Source: Coprococcus sp.
GTDB lineage: Bacteria; Bacillota; Clostridia; Lachnospirales; Lachnospiraceae
DNA: 39,121 nt
Direction of reading: 5' to 3'
Assembly: GCA_016297325.1 (NCBI GenBank)
Contig: JAEDGW010000009.1
Coordinates: 1-39,121, forward strand
Positions 6,706 to 15,219 of the stretch are shown one piece after another. Numbering within the stretch: the first letter of the stretch is position 1; each line of letters opens with the position of its first letter. Position numbers and translations under genes: made by a program. The notes under the pieces were generated by a model that had not been told where the DNA came from, ran no database searches, and worked only from the letters and a program-made list of their open reading frames with translations.

Positions 6706-8007
6706 ATGTCACAGGAATTTACTTACATAGTCATATATATCATCGAGGCATTTATAGCCTACTTATATCTTTCTATATCATATAAGAAAAAAAGAACTGT
6801 CATGTACTCCGTACTTATGACTGCTGTGTGTTATGCAGCCCAGTTTTGTTTTTCCCTTGTGGGGAACGTCACGCTCAACATGACATCATTCCTGATATTC
6901 AATTTTATATTGATGATTTTAGCATTTGATATCACCTTACCAGCCTGCATATTTAACGCACTTGTAATGACAACTCTTATGACTACCTGTGAACTTGTGT
7001 CAGGGAATATCATTGGATCTATATTCGCAAGCAACAAATCCGTATTGCTTAACAGCAACCGGATACTCATGCTGGTCATAACATCCAAGGCCCTATATCT
7101 GCTCACGCTGTTTATACTTGCCATGGTGCTTAGGATTTATCACGGTGAAAAAATCATATACACATTGGAGAATACACTTCTTGCTGTCATTCCCCTGCTG
7201 TCATTTGTCATGTTGATTATTTTGTTTTATATATGTTGCAGCAGTCCGCTGTCCAGACTACAGGATTTTCTTATAGTCATATGCTCCATATGCCTTATCA
7301 TCATCAATATACTTGTCTTCTGGATACAGAATTACTCAGGAAATAAACACAGAGAGATGATGAAATTGCAGGCAGCGTTACAAGCCGAAGCCGAAGAAAC
7401 CCACTACTACAAGATGCTTGAAAATCATGACAAAGAGCAGCGTATACTTATACACGACATAAAAAATCACCTTGCTGCTATATCTGCCATGGCTCAGGAC
7501 GATGAATCACACAATATACAGACTTACATTGACCATCTTATAACAGCTCCTGCATTAAATACACGGATTGTTCAAACTGACAATACACATTTTAATCTCC
7601 TTATGAGCAGATATATATCCATATGTCAGAGCAAACATATAACACTTCATCTGGATATAATAAATTGCAAGATAGACTATCTTCAGCCAGAGGAGATTAC
7701 ATCTCTCTTTAGCAACCTGCTGGACAATGCCGTAAGTGCAGCAGAAACTGCAGCAGAGCACATTATAGATTTTAAGATCAATGAAAAGGGAGAACACAAT
7801 ACTATCATCTCTATCGATAATTCATGTGACATTCCGCCTGATTACGATGCTGATAATATGCCCATGACGACCAAACATAATACAGAGAGACATGGATATG
7901 GAATGAAAAGCATACGACGGATCATAGACCAGCATGACGGAAATATATACAGTCACTTTGATGAAAATGAGCATGTATACCACACCATTATAAATATGTT
8001 CCACTAA
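6706..8007 (+). CDS. agrC: AgrC-type quorum-sensing sensor histidine kinase (GHKL family)
   Basis: This 433-residue protein senses the AgrD-derived peptide outside the cell and phosphorylates AgrA. The start is set at ATG 6706 (MSQEFTYIV) because AGGGGG precedes it by nine bases and a strong promoter lies at 6632-6660. Starts at 6595 (GTG) or 6604 would add a polar, non-membrane extension. The N-terminal half (to about residue 205) holds six or seven hydrophobic helices forming the peptide sensor. A linker with EETHYYKMLENHDKEQR leads to the phospho-acceptor His250 in LIHDIKNHL, of the HPK10 type that lacks the usual proline. The ATPase domain shows the N-box SLFSNLLDNAVSAAE and the glycine motif GYGMKSIRRII. 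It ends 30 bases before agrA. Confidence 0.95.
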   Translation: MSQEFTYIVIYIIEAFIAYLYLSISYKKKRTVMYSVLMTAVCYAAQFCFSLVGNVTLNMTSFLIFNFILMILAFDITLPACIFNALVMTTLMTTCELVSGNIIGSIFASNKSVLLNSNRILMLVITSKALYLLTLFILAMVLRIYHGEKIIYTLENTLLAVIPLLSFVMLIILFYICCSSPLSRLQDFLIVICSICLIIINILVFWIQNYSGNKHREMMKLQAALQAEAEETHYYKMLENHDKEQRILIHDIKNHLAAISAMAQDDESHNIQTYIDHLITAPALNTRIVQTDNTHFNLLMSRYISICQSKHITLHLDIINCKIDYLQPEEITSLFSNLLDNAVSAAETAAEHIIDFKINEKGEHNTIISIDNSCDIPPDYDADNMPMTTKHNTERHGYGMKSIRRIIDQHDGNIYSHFDENEHVYHTIINMFH

Positions 8008-8037
8008 TTTAGGAAATTACACAGGAAAGGATAATTT

Positions 8038-8748
8038 ATGATTTTTGCAATATGTGATGACAACAAAGACGTCTGCCGCACTATAGAAAAATACGTGGCA
8101 AACTATTTTCTGAAAAAAGATCTTGCTATACCAGATATATATACCTACTATTCCGGCCAGGATATAACCCGCTCAGATCTGAAATATGACATAGTGTTTA
8201 TGGACGTTGAGATGCCTGAAATGAACGGCATAGAAGCATGCCATGTGCTGGCAGAAAAAAATCCCCATACTCTTTTTGTGATGATCACATCACACGATCA
8301 GTATATAGATGACGCATTCAGACTTCACGCGTTTCGTTTTCTCACCAAGCCTATTGACTGGGACAGATTCGACCATTGTCTACAGGAAGCTATATATATA
8401 ACAAACACGTACAATACGAAGGTCAACATTGTCCACAAGGGCGGCTCTGCCACAGTGTACACAGACGAAATAATCGCCGTTGAACCATCGAGTAAAAAAA
8501 GCATAGTCCATACAGTCTCGGGTGTATATAAATCTCCCAAGGATATGAATTATTGGCAAAAGCAATTAAACTTTGCGGGATTCTATGTTCCATCCAGAGG
8601 ATTTATCATCAACTTTGAACATATCAAAAGAATCGATAAAGAAAGGCAACTCGCCGTCATGGAGGGAGGCCTGGAGGTATATATATCGAGGCGTAAGTCA
8701 AAAGATTTCAAAAATTCATACCTTACATACTTAAACAGCGTCACATAA
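8038..8748 (+). CDS. agrA: AgrA-type LytTR response regulator
   Basis: This 236-residue regulator is the cytoplasmic partner of AgrC. The N-terminal receiver domain (1-120) has the acidic pocket CDDN near residues 6-9, the phospho-acceptor Asp56 in VFMDVEMPEMNG and the conserved Lys104 in FLTKPID. The C-terminal LytTR DNA-binding domain (about 135-232) contains EIIAVEPSSKKSIVHT, FYVPSRGFIINFEHIKRID and VYISRRKSKDFKNSYLTYL, typical of the ten-stranded LytTR fold. LytTR proteins bind nine-base direct repeats about two helical turns apart. Such a pair occurs in the agrD-agrC intergenic region, so it likely activates agrD and the genes behind it. ATG start with AAAGGA upstream. The operon ends in the hairpin at 8734-8766. 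Confidence 0.95.
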   Translation: MIFAICDDNKDVCRTIEKYVANYFLKKDLAIPDIYTYYSGQDITRSDLKYDIVFMDVEMPEMNGIEACHVLAEKNPHTLFVMITSHDQYIDDAFRLHAFRFLTKPIDWDRFDHCLQEAIYITNTYNTKVNIVHKGGSATVYTDEIIAVEPSSKKSIVHTVSGVYKSPKDMNYWQKQLNFAGFYVPSRGFIINFEHIKRIDKERQLAVMEGGLEVYISRRKSKDFKNSYLTYLNSVT

Positions 8749-8766
8749 ATCATATGTGACGCTGTT
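8734..8766. terminator. Hairpin between convergent agrA and thiN
   Basis: A 14-base-pair perfect stem (AACAGCGTCACATA, 8734-8747, pairing with 8753-8766) with a five-base loop includes the agrA stop codon. It lies directly between two convergent genes, so it can act on both strands. The T-tracts are weak on both sides (TTT on the minus side), so termination may be partial. Confidence 0.6.
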
Positions 8767-8767
8767 C

Positions 8768-9430
8768 TCAGTCTGTGCTGTAATTAACTATCATATATCC
8801 CTGCTCCATCTCTATCTGTGCATCATCCGACACTATCTTGTTGCTTATGCCCAGGCTGTCAGCAATCTCGAATGTTCTGTCTTGAACATTGTATTCAAAG
8901 CCTGTCAGAGTAACCCCTGTAACAACTCCTCCATACGGAACAAATGATATATAATCATAGCCTTCTATTTTATTTATCTGTCTGCCTTCACTTATCATGG
9001 TGATAAGGTTGTGATCATCCTCTATCCAGGCATTCACACCCTTGTCACAACAAACCTTTAAAAGTCCAATATTTGCCATGGTGTGATCCAGCCTTGTCCC
9101 TGTGGCTCCGACTATATAGATATTCTCCGCTCCTATCTCCATGGCATGGAGAATACCCACATGTGTATCTGTAAAATCCTTGTGGGTTTCGAGGTTTACA
9201 AACTGCATGCCTGTCTTTATCTTTGCCAGCTTACGGTAATATGCCACGACCTTTGAGTTTGCCGAGTCAAAATCACCGACTACAATATCCGGTATGATCC
9301 CCAGCTTTCTGCACGACTCAAGGCCCTTGTCCACTGCGATTATACAACTGTCCTCAAGGTGTCTGTCAATGATACTCTGCAATGTAAACAGGTCAACCCT
9401 TCCGCCTGTTATCATGATACAATTTTTCAT
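8768..9430 (-). CDS. thiN: Thiamine pyrophosphokinase
   Basis: This 220-residue enzyme transfers pyrophosphate from ATP to thiamine to make thiamine diphosphate. It shows the family motifs ITGG at the N-terminus, AVDKGL (33-36 region), the metal-binding VVGDFDS with Asp53 and Asp55, the substrate loop THKDFTDT and GATGTRLDHTMANI. The C-terminal thiamine-binding beta-domain ends with MIVNYS. The length is normal. It is the last gene of the prpC-prkC-rsgA-rpe-thiN series, 65 bases behind rpe, an arrangement common in Clostridia and Bacilli. The ribosome site before ATG 9430 is weak (GGATAGAAT). Confidence 0.95.
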   Translation of the reverse strand: MKNCIMITGGRVDLFTLQSIIDRHLEDSCIIAVDKGLESCRKLGIIPDIVVGDFDSANSKVVAYYRKLAKIKTGMQFVNLETHKDFTDTHVGILHAMEIGAENIYIVGATGTRLDHTMANIGLLKVCCDKGVNAWIEDDHNLITMISEGRQINKIEGYDYISFVPYGGVVTGVTLTGFEYNVQDRTFEIADSLGISNKIVSDDAQIEMEQGYMIVNYSTD

Positions 9431-9495
9431 ATTCTATCCAATCTTTATCCTGTATGATGTGCAGCAGTAACTTTTCTCTGCACGCCCCGCCATAC

Positions 9496-10155
9496 TTACT
9501 TATATGAATCAAATATCTCAAGGAACTTGCAGCTATTGTCATACGCATCGCCGCCAAATACGGCAGAACCGGCAACTATAACATTAGCCCCTGCATCTAT
9601 TACATCTGTGACATTCTTCAGATTCACGCCGCCATCGACCTCAATATTTATATCAAGTCCTCTTGAATCTGCAAGTGCTCTGACCTCACGCACCTTTCTG
9701 AGTGCCGAAGGTATAAATGACTGTCCGCCAAATCCCGGATTGACACTCATCACAAGAACCATATCCAGATCATCTATCACATAGTCGAGAGCTGAAACCG
9801 GTGTGGCCGGATTGAGTGCAACTCCCGCCTTCATGCCAAGCTCATGTATCCTGGCAACTGTGCTGTGAAGATGCTTACAACTCTCTGCATGCACCGTTAC
9901 CCAGTCTGCCCCTGCTTTCTTGAAGTCCTCAAGATATCTCGCAGGCTCCTCTATCATGAGATGGACATCGAATATCATATTGGTCTCTTTCCTGAGGCAT
10001 TTTATGACAGGTGCACCAAATGAGATGTTCGGCACGAATGCTCCATCCATGACATCGAGATGGAGAGCAGGCACATGTGCCCTGTCGAGCTCCTTTATTC
10101 CATCTGCTATGTGTGCAAAATCCACTGACAAAAGTGAAGGTGAAAGAATTATCAT
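9496..10155 (-). CDS. rpe: Ribulose-phosphate 3-epimerase
   Basis: This 219-residue TIM-barrel enzyme of the pentose phosphate pathway interconverts ribulose 5-phosphate and xylulose 5-phosphate. Visible motifs: SPSLLSVDF at the N-terminus, metal ligands His32 and Asp34 in LHLDVMDGAFVPNISFG, DVHLM, the phosphate loop VNPGFGGQSF, the second catalytic Asp in VDGGVN and AGSAVFGG near the C-terminus. Its ATG follows the rsgA stop by one base, with GAGG of the ribosome site inside rsgA, so the two are translationally linked. Confidence 0.97.
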   Translation of the reverse strand: MIILSPSLLSVDFAHIADGIKELDRAHVPALHLDVMDGAFVPNISFGAPVIKCLRKETNMIFDVHLMIEEPARYLEDFKKAGADWVTVHAESCKHLHSTVARIHELGMKAGVALNPATPVSALDYVIDDLDMVLVMSVNPGFGGQSFIPSALRKVREVRALADSRGLDINIEVDGGVNLKNVTDVIDAGANVIVAGSAVFGGDAYDNSCKFLEIFDSYK

Positions 10156-10156
10156 T

Positions 10157-11044
10157 TTACCATTTCCTCTTTTCTTTTAAATCGTTGTATATCATTACAT
10201 AATCATCGTATCGTACCCGGCTTATATCGCCATTTCTGACAGCCTGCTTCACTAGACAATCCGGCTCACTTATGTGATTGCACATATTGAATCTGCACTG
10301 TCCGGTGTACACTGCTATATCCGGGAAATATTCCTTAAGATCATCCGGTTCTATAGAATCTACATATAATGACGAAAAGCCCGGGGTGTCCATGATATAC
10401 GTATTCCCCGAGATATGCATGAGTTCAGAATGTCTGGTTGTGTGTTTTCCCCTCTTTATCTTGTCGCTTACAGCTCCTGTCTGGGCCTCTGCATCAGGTT
10501 TTATCGCATTCAGTGTGGATGACTTTCCAACTCCCGATGGCCCCGCAAACACCGTCGTCTTATCCCTGATGATCTCTTTCAGTTCATCTATTCCCTCATC
10601 ATTTTTTGCGCTTATGAACAGTGTCCTGTATCCACTCTTGCCATACGATCTGCACACATCCATATTCTCTGCCGACAGATCCAGCTTGTTGAAGCAGATA
10701 ACAGTCTTCACGCCACTCTTCTCCATACTGACCAGAAACCTGTCCAGAAGATTGAAATTCGGTTCAGGTTCACTCACCGCAAATATGATTATGGTCTGAT
10801 CAACATTCGCAACAGCGGGCCTTATTAACGAGTTAAATCTAGGCAATATCTCAACGATATTACCTAGATTGTTCTCTGCATCAAGTATCTCTATATTAAC
10901 ATTGTCTCCGACCAGCGGTTTTATCTTCTTATTGCGGAAAATACCCTTTGCCTTGCATTCGTACAGGACTCCATCTTCCGCATCGATATAATAAAATCCA
11001 CCGATACCCTTTACTATCTTGCCTGATATGATATTTGCTGCCAC
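10157..11044 (-). CDS. rsgA: Small-ribosomal-subunit biogenesis GTPase RsgA
   Basis: This 295-residue circularly permuted GTPase acts in late maturation of the 30S subunit. An N-terminal OB-fold (about 1-70) precedes the permuted G domain: FNKLD (118-122, G4), SAKND (145-149, G5), the P-loop GPSGVGKSS (168-176, G1), KRGKHTTRH (switch I) and DTPGF (219-223, G3). The C-terminal zinc module has Cys250, Cys255, His257 and Cys263. It starts with GTG at 11044, directly after the prkC stop codon, with AGGAG further upstream inside prkC. The same gene order next to prkC/prpC is seen in B. subtilis and many Clostridia. Confidence 0.97.
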   Translation of the reverse strand: MAANIISGKIVKGIGGFYYIDAEDGVLYECKAKGIFRNKKIKPLVGDNVNIEILDAENNLGNIVEILPRFNSLIRPAVANVDQTIIIFAVSEPEPNFNLLDRFLVSMEKSGVKTVICFNKLDLSAENMDVCRSYGKSGYRTLFISAKNDEGIDELKEIIRDKTTVFAGPSGVGKSSTLNAIKPDAEAQTGAVSDKIKRGKHTTRHSELMHISGNTYIMDTPGFSSLYVDSIEPDDLKEYFPDIAVYTGQCRFNMCNHISEPDCLVKQAVRNGDISRVRYDDYVMIYNDLKEKRKW

Positions 11045-13279
11045 TTATTCTTCATTCTCCTGTGTAAATGTTGCTGACAAGTTGCCTGTATTGAAGCTCG
11101 ATGTCACATCTATACCCTCAGAATCCGTGATCGTAACTGAGAAAGATCCCTCATTTGTCTCAAGTCCTGTAGGTCCCGTCAAACCATCTATGCTTACAGG
11201 AAGATCATCCTCACCAACTGTGCCACTGTATACTGAATAGCTCTCCTTGCCTATAACATAGGATATGCTTACATTTACATTGCCAAATGTCTCAAAGTCA
11301 AATTCCACGTTCGAGATCGATCCGCTGAATGAAACCGAATAAGTAACTTTCTTTGGTCCCTTGCTGACAACATATGTGACTGTGGCCCCCTCGTCAAGCT
11401 CTGTATTGACTGCAGGATCCTGTGATATTACCTCGCCCTCTGGCACATTGTCATCGTAGTCATAGCTTGGTGAACCGACCAGCTTACACTCTTCCAGCTT
11501 GGCTGCAGCATCCTCCTCTGTCATGCCTACAAGATTAGGAACAATGGCAGGTTTCTGCTCTTTTCCATTGCTCAGGATGATCTTGACTGTGGATCCCTCC
11601 TCAATCTGAGTTCCAGCAACAGGATCTGATGATATTACGTGATCCTTCTCGACATTGTCATCGTACTGATAACCATGTGTCACCTTGAGGTTCGCCTCCT
11701 CAAGCAGCGTAGTAGCCTGTGAATCTTCAAGATTGATAACGTCAGGTACCTTCGTCATCTTTCTTCCTGATGATATGACGATAGTTATCTGTGTATCCTG
11801 TGTGATTGACACACCCTCATCTATACTCTGGGATATTACATATCCCTCCTCAACTTTATCATCAGTCTGCTCTTCAAATACATAGTTTGTGAAACCGTTC
11901 TTCTTCATCTGTTCTTCTGCCGCCGTCTTATAAAGACCAACCACATTCACCATAGGAATAGTCTTTTCCTCTGTGACATCATTCGTTCCCTCTGTGGTTA
12001 TGACGTCTGTGCTCTTCTCAGTGCTGTCACTGCCGCCGAACAGATTCCATCCTGCGATCTTGCCTATAAGTAATATGGCAAGTATGGCAAGAACAACCGC
12101 TATGGCTATACTTGCAACCATGATGATCTTCTTCAGGCGCGGATCAAGCTCATCCTCACCGCCATATGGCTCATTCTGCATGGAAGACTCACCGTTATAT
12201 GGATTGTCTGTGTAACCGTTATCTTCTGTATCGTAATCATCATCATCGTCGTCCGGGAACAGATCATCAAGCTGTGAAGGCGGCATAACAGGTCTGTTGA
12301 CCTGTGGCTCTGATCTTCTTGGCTGCGCAACAGTAGTCTCTGTCAGGTCTGATGTCTCCACCTGTCTTCCAGTCTTTATGGCCTGCATCTCCTGCTTTGT
12401 CATCTCTATAGTTGGAGATGTCGGCACGTTCGTCTTTGGAACAACTATACAGTCTATATTCGGATTCTCTTTTACTCTGTTGAGATCAGCTATCAAAGCA
12501 TTCGCCGTGAGATATCTTCTCTCTGGCTTTTTCTGTGTACACTTTCTGATAACCTTCTCAAGACTTGTAGGAATATCAGGATAATACTCCCTTGGGGATA
12601 TCATCTCGCCCTGAATGTGCATAAGTGCTATGGCCACATTGTTCTCGCCTTCGAAAGGAACATGGCCTGTGAGCATCTCGTACATCGTGATTCCCAGTGA
12701 ATATATATCACTTCTCTCATCGCTGAAGCCTCCGCGGGCCTGCTCAGGGGATATGTAATGCACACTTCCCATGGCATTCGTCGTAGTCGTACTTGACGAT
12801 GCAGCTCTGGCTATACCAAAATCTGTAACCTTGAGTGTACCATTGTTAGAGATGATTATATTCTGTGGCTTTATATCTCTGTGGATCGTATGATGTTCAT
12901 GGGCAGCCTGAAGTCCCTGTGCGATCTGAATGGCGAAATCTATCGCCTTCATAGGCTCTATCCTGCCGTTCTGCTGGATGTAATCCTTCAGGGTTATACC
13001 CTCAACAAGCTCCATGACAATGTAATATATACCATTGTCCTCGCCTACATCATATACATTCACTATGTTCGGATGTGACAGTCCTGCTGCCGACTGAGCC
13101 TCTATTCTGAACTTCGTCACGAAATTGATATCAGAGCTGAACTCAGGCTTCAGCACCTTTATGGCAACATATCTGTTGAGTACATGACATTTCGCTTTAT
13201 ATACCTCTGACATACCGCCAGATCCTACCAGCTCTATGATCTCATATCGACCACTGAGCATTATACCCGGATTTAACAT
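11045..13279 (-). CDS. prkC: PASTA-domain Ser/Thr protein kinase (PrkC/StkP type)
   Basis: This 744-residue membrane kinase senses cell-wall fragments and phosphorylates targets in growth, division and dormancy exit. The kinase domain (about 11-275) has the glycine loop VGSGGMSEVY, Lys41 in VAIKVLK, the catalytic loop HRDIKPQN (Asp135), DFG (153-155) and GSVHYISPEQARG. A long acidic juxtamembrane linker (341-380, with FPDDDDDDYD) precedes one membrane helix (about 384-406). Three PASTA repeats follow (about 441-507, 508-575, 576-645, each ending with an ISSG/LSNG/VSKG-like turn). The last 100 residues are a beta-rich, Ser/Gly-rich tail that is not PASTA. It overlaps no neighbour but sits six bases behind prpC and ends against rsgA. 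Confidence 0.97.
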   Translation of the reverse strand: MLNPGIMLSGRYEIIELVGSGGMSEVYKAKCHVLNRYVAIKVLKPEFSSDINFVTKFRIEAQSAAGLSHPNIVNVYDVGEDNGIYYIVMELVEGITLKDYIQQNGRIEPMKAIDFAIQIAQGLQAAHEHHTIHRDIKPQNIIISNNGTLKVTDFGIARAASSSTTTTNAMGSVHYISPEQARGGFSDERSDIYSLGITMYEMLTGHVPFEGENNVAIALMHIQGEMISPREYYPDIPTSLEKVIRKCTQKKPERRYLTANALIADLNRVKENPNIDCIVVPKTNVPTSPTIEMTKQEMQAIKTGRQVETSDLTETTVAQPRRSEPQVNRPVMPPSQLDDLFPDDDDDDYDTEDNGYTDNPYNGESSMQNEPYGGEDELDPRLKKIIMVASIAIAVVLAILAILLIGKIAGWNLFGGSDSTEKSTDVITTEGTNDVTEEKTIPMVNVVGLYKTAAEEQMKKNGFTNYVFEEQTDDKVEEGYVISQSIDEGVSITQDTQITIVISSGRKMTKVPDVINLEDSQATTLLEEANLKVTHGYQYDDNVEKDHVISSDPVAGTQIEEGSTVKIILSNGKEQKPAIVPNLVGMTEEDAAAKLEECKLVGSPSYDYDDNVPEGEVISQDPAVNTELDEGATVTYVVSKGPKKVTYSVSFSGSISNVEFDFETFGNVNVSISYVIGKESYSVYSGTVGEDDLPVSIDGLTGPTGLETNEGSFSVTITDSEGIDVTSSFNTGNLSATFTQENEE

Positions 13280-13285
13280 ATAACT

Positions 13286-14020
13286 TTATTCCTCCCAATC
13301 TATAGCAACCACAACAGCAGATATGTTGTCCTTACCGCCGTAGTAATTAGCTCTCTCTACAAGCTTCTTTCCAGCATCTTCGACATCATCTGCCTCAGAT
13401 ATGATCTCCCTGATCTCATCATCCTCGATCATATTGGACAATCCGTCTGAGCACAGAAGTATCTTGTCGTCTGCCGAAAGCTCCACCTCAAAGAAATCAG
13501 GAACTACATCATCACCTATTCCCAGCGCTCTTGTTATAATGTTCTTCTCAGGATGATTTCTGCCCTTATCTCTGTCAAGCTGGCCATTCCTGATGAGTTC
13601 TTCCACCAGTGAATGATCCATAGTGATCTGTCTGATCTCATTATTTACTATATACAATCTGCTGTCGCCTATATTTGCAACATACATGATTCCATCATCT
13701 ATGACAGCCGCAACAAAGGTTGTTCCCATTCCGGCATAGTCATCCGGATTGCTGAGGGAAAGTTTATATACCTTATCATTGGCATATATGATCGCCCTCT
13801 TTAAAAGTGATACGGGATTGTTGATCTCGCTCTCTCTCACATATTCTGTTGCCGCCTCTATAGCTGTCCTTGATGCAACGTCCCCGGCTTTATGACCTCC
13901 CATTCCATCTGCAACTATGTACAGATTCTGAATCGGTCCCACAGGCTTATCCGTATAAAATATACTGTCCTGGTTCATTGAACGTTTCTTTCCAACATCT
14001 GTTATTCCAAATGATTTCAT
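13286..14020 (-). CDS. prpC: PP2C-type Ser/Thr phosphatase, partner of PrkC
   Basis: This 244-residue metal-dependent phosphatase reverses PrkC phosphorylation. PPM-family motifs are in order: GKKRSMNQDS, VADGMGGHKAGDVAS (metal-binding Asp and Gly), MGTTFVAAVI, ANIGDSRLY, MDHSLVEELI, LLCSDGLSNMI and GGKDNISAVVV with the last metal-binding Asp. Size and order are standard. It is the first gene after the rlmN terminator, so the unit prpC-prkC-rsgA-rpe-thiN probably has its own promoter in 14021-14108. A weak candidate is TAGAAT with TTGTTC 17 bases upstream, overlapping the terminator stem. Confidence 0.97.
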   Translation of the reverse strand: MKSFGITDVGKKRSMNQDSIFYTDKPVGPIQNLYIVADGMGGHKAGDVASRTAIEAATEYVRESEINNPVSLLKRAIIYANDKVYKLSLSNPDDYAGMGTTFVAAVIDDGIMYVANIGDSRLYIVNNEIRQITMDHSLVEELIRNGQLDRDKGRNHPEKNIITRALGIGDDVVPDFFEVELSADDKILLCSDGLSNMIEDDEIREIISEADDVEDAGKKLVERANYYGGKDNISAVVVAIDWEE

Positions 14021-14108
14021 ATCTATATCCGTTCTCCATCATATAAGACAATCCCATTACAGGATTACCCGCCTAAAACACCACTCTGCATATTCTAGCA
14101 CATGAAAT

Positions 14109-14148
14109 AAAAAAGAACAAGACGAACTATTATCAGTCCATCCTGTTC
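14109..14148 (-). terminator. Intrinsic terminator of the rlmN transcript
   Basis: On the minus strand, GAACAGGATGGAC (14148-14136) pairs with GTTCGTCTTGTTC (14127-14115), including G-U pairs, around an eight-base loop. Six Us follow (14114-14109). The 5' arm consists of the last codons of rlmN, and the stop codon is at the loop side. Confidence 0.8.
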
Positions 14149-15197
14149 TCCTCTTCGTATTTGCGGCGGAGCTGCCCGCACGCCGCATCTATATCTCTTC
14201 CCATGCTTCGTCTCACCGTTGCTGTTATCTGGTTTCTCTCCAGAACATTTTTAAAATTCTCTATAGACGCATTGTCCGCTCTCTCATACGATCTCTCCTT
14301 TATGGGATTCACGGGTATGAGATTCACATGACAGTTTCTGCCCTTTATGAGATGCGCAAGTTCCTTTGCCTTCTCCGTGCTGTCGTTCTGACCCTTGACC
14401 AGAGAATACTCAAATGTGATCCTGCGCCCGGTCTCTTCAAAATAATAGTCACAGGCATCTAATATCTCAGCTATCGTATATCTGTTGGCTATCGGCATGA
14501 GTTTACGTCTGTCCTCATCATTCGGTGCATGAAGCGACAGCGCAAATGTTATCGAAAGGTCAAGATCCGCCAGCTTCTTTATCTCCGGCACCAAGCCGCA
14601 GCTGGACACTGTTATATTCCTCTGGCTTATATTCAGTCCATCCTGATCAGTGAGCATATTTATAAATCTCACAAGATTGTCAAAGTTATCAAGTGGCTCT
14701 CCTGTACCCATGACTACCACATTTGACACCCTCTCACCTGTGATCTTCTGAATGCTGTATATCTGGGACAGCATCTCTGAGGCTGTCAGATTTCTCACAA
14801 GTCCGCCTATGGTAGACGCACAGAACCTGCATCCCATGCGGCAGCCTACCTGTGAAGATATACACACGGAATTGCCATGCTTGTATTTCATGAGGACACT
14901 CTCTATTACATTGCCATCGTGTAGCCTGAAGAGAAATTTGTTCGTTCCATCCTCCTCCGATATAAGTCTTGTAACCACAGACACTCCATATATACCCTGT
15001 TCATCCATGAGCTGTCTGAGATTCTTCGGAAGATTCGTCATCTCATCTGTGCCATCCGCCAGTTTGACATGAAACCACTGATATATCTGCTTTGCCCTGA
15101 ACGCAGGCTGGCCAACGCTCTGAACCCACTCTTTCAGCTCGTCCATTGTCATCGATTTCAGATCTGTCACTTTGTTATCACTTTCCACACCCAACAT
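14133..15197 (-). CDS. rlmN: 23S rRNA (A2503-C2)/tRNA (A37-C2) methyltransferase RlmN
   Basis: This 354-residue radical-SAM enzyme methylates C2 of A2503 in 23S rRNA and, in studied species, A37 of some tRNAs. The iron-sulfur motif is in QVGCRMGCRFCAST with Cys119, Cys123 and Cys126. The accessory Cys112 precedes it, and the mechanistic Cys340 is in the C-terminal RDIDAACGQL. Family segments EPAFRAKQIYQW-like (QPAFRAKQIYQWFH), MGTGEPLDN, TVSSCGLVP, SLHAPND and NLIPVNP are present. ATG start at 15197; a nearby GTG at codon 4 is an alternative. It follows rsmB by about 20 bases and ends in an intrinsic terminator. Confidence 0.97.
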   Translation of the reverse strand: MLGVESDNKVTDLKSMTMDELKEWVQSVGQPAFRAKQIYQWFHVKLADGTDEMTNLPKNLRQLMDEQGIYGVSVVTRLISEEDGTNKFLFRLHDGNVIESVLMKYKHGNSVCISSQVGCRMGCRFCASTIGGLVRNLTASEMLSQIYSIQKITGERVSNVVVMGTGEPLDNFDNLVRFINMLTDQDGLNISQRNITVSSCGLVPEIKKLADLDLSITFALSLHAPNDEDRRKLMPIANRYTIAEILDACDYYFEETGRRITFEYSLVKGQNDSTEKAKELAHLIKGRNCHVNLIPVNPIKERSYERADNASIENFKNVLERNQITATVRRSMGRDIDAACGQLRRKYEEENRMD

Positions 15198-15219
15198 ATA
15201 TTATACCTGTATATCCTTT

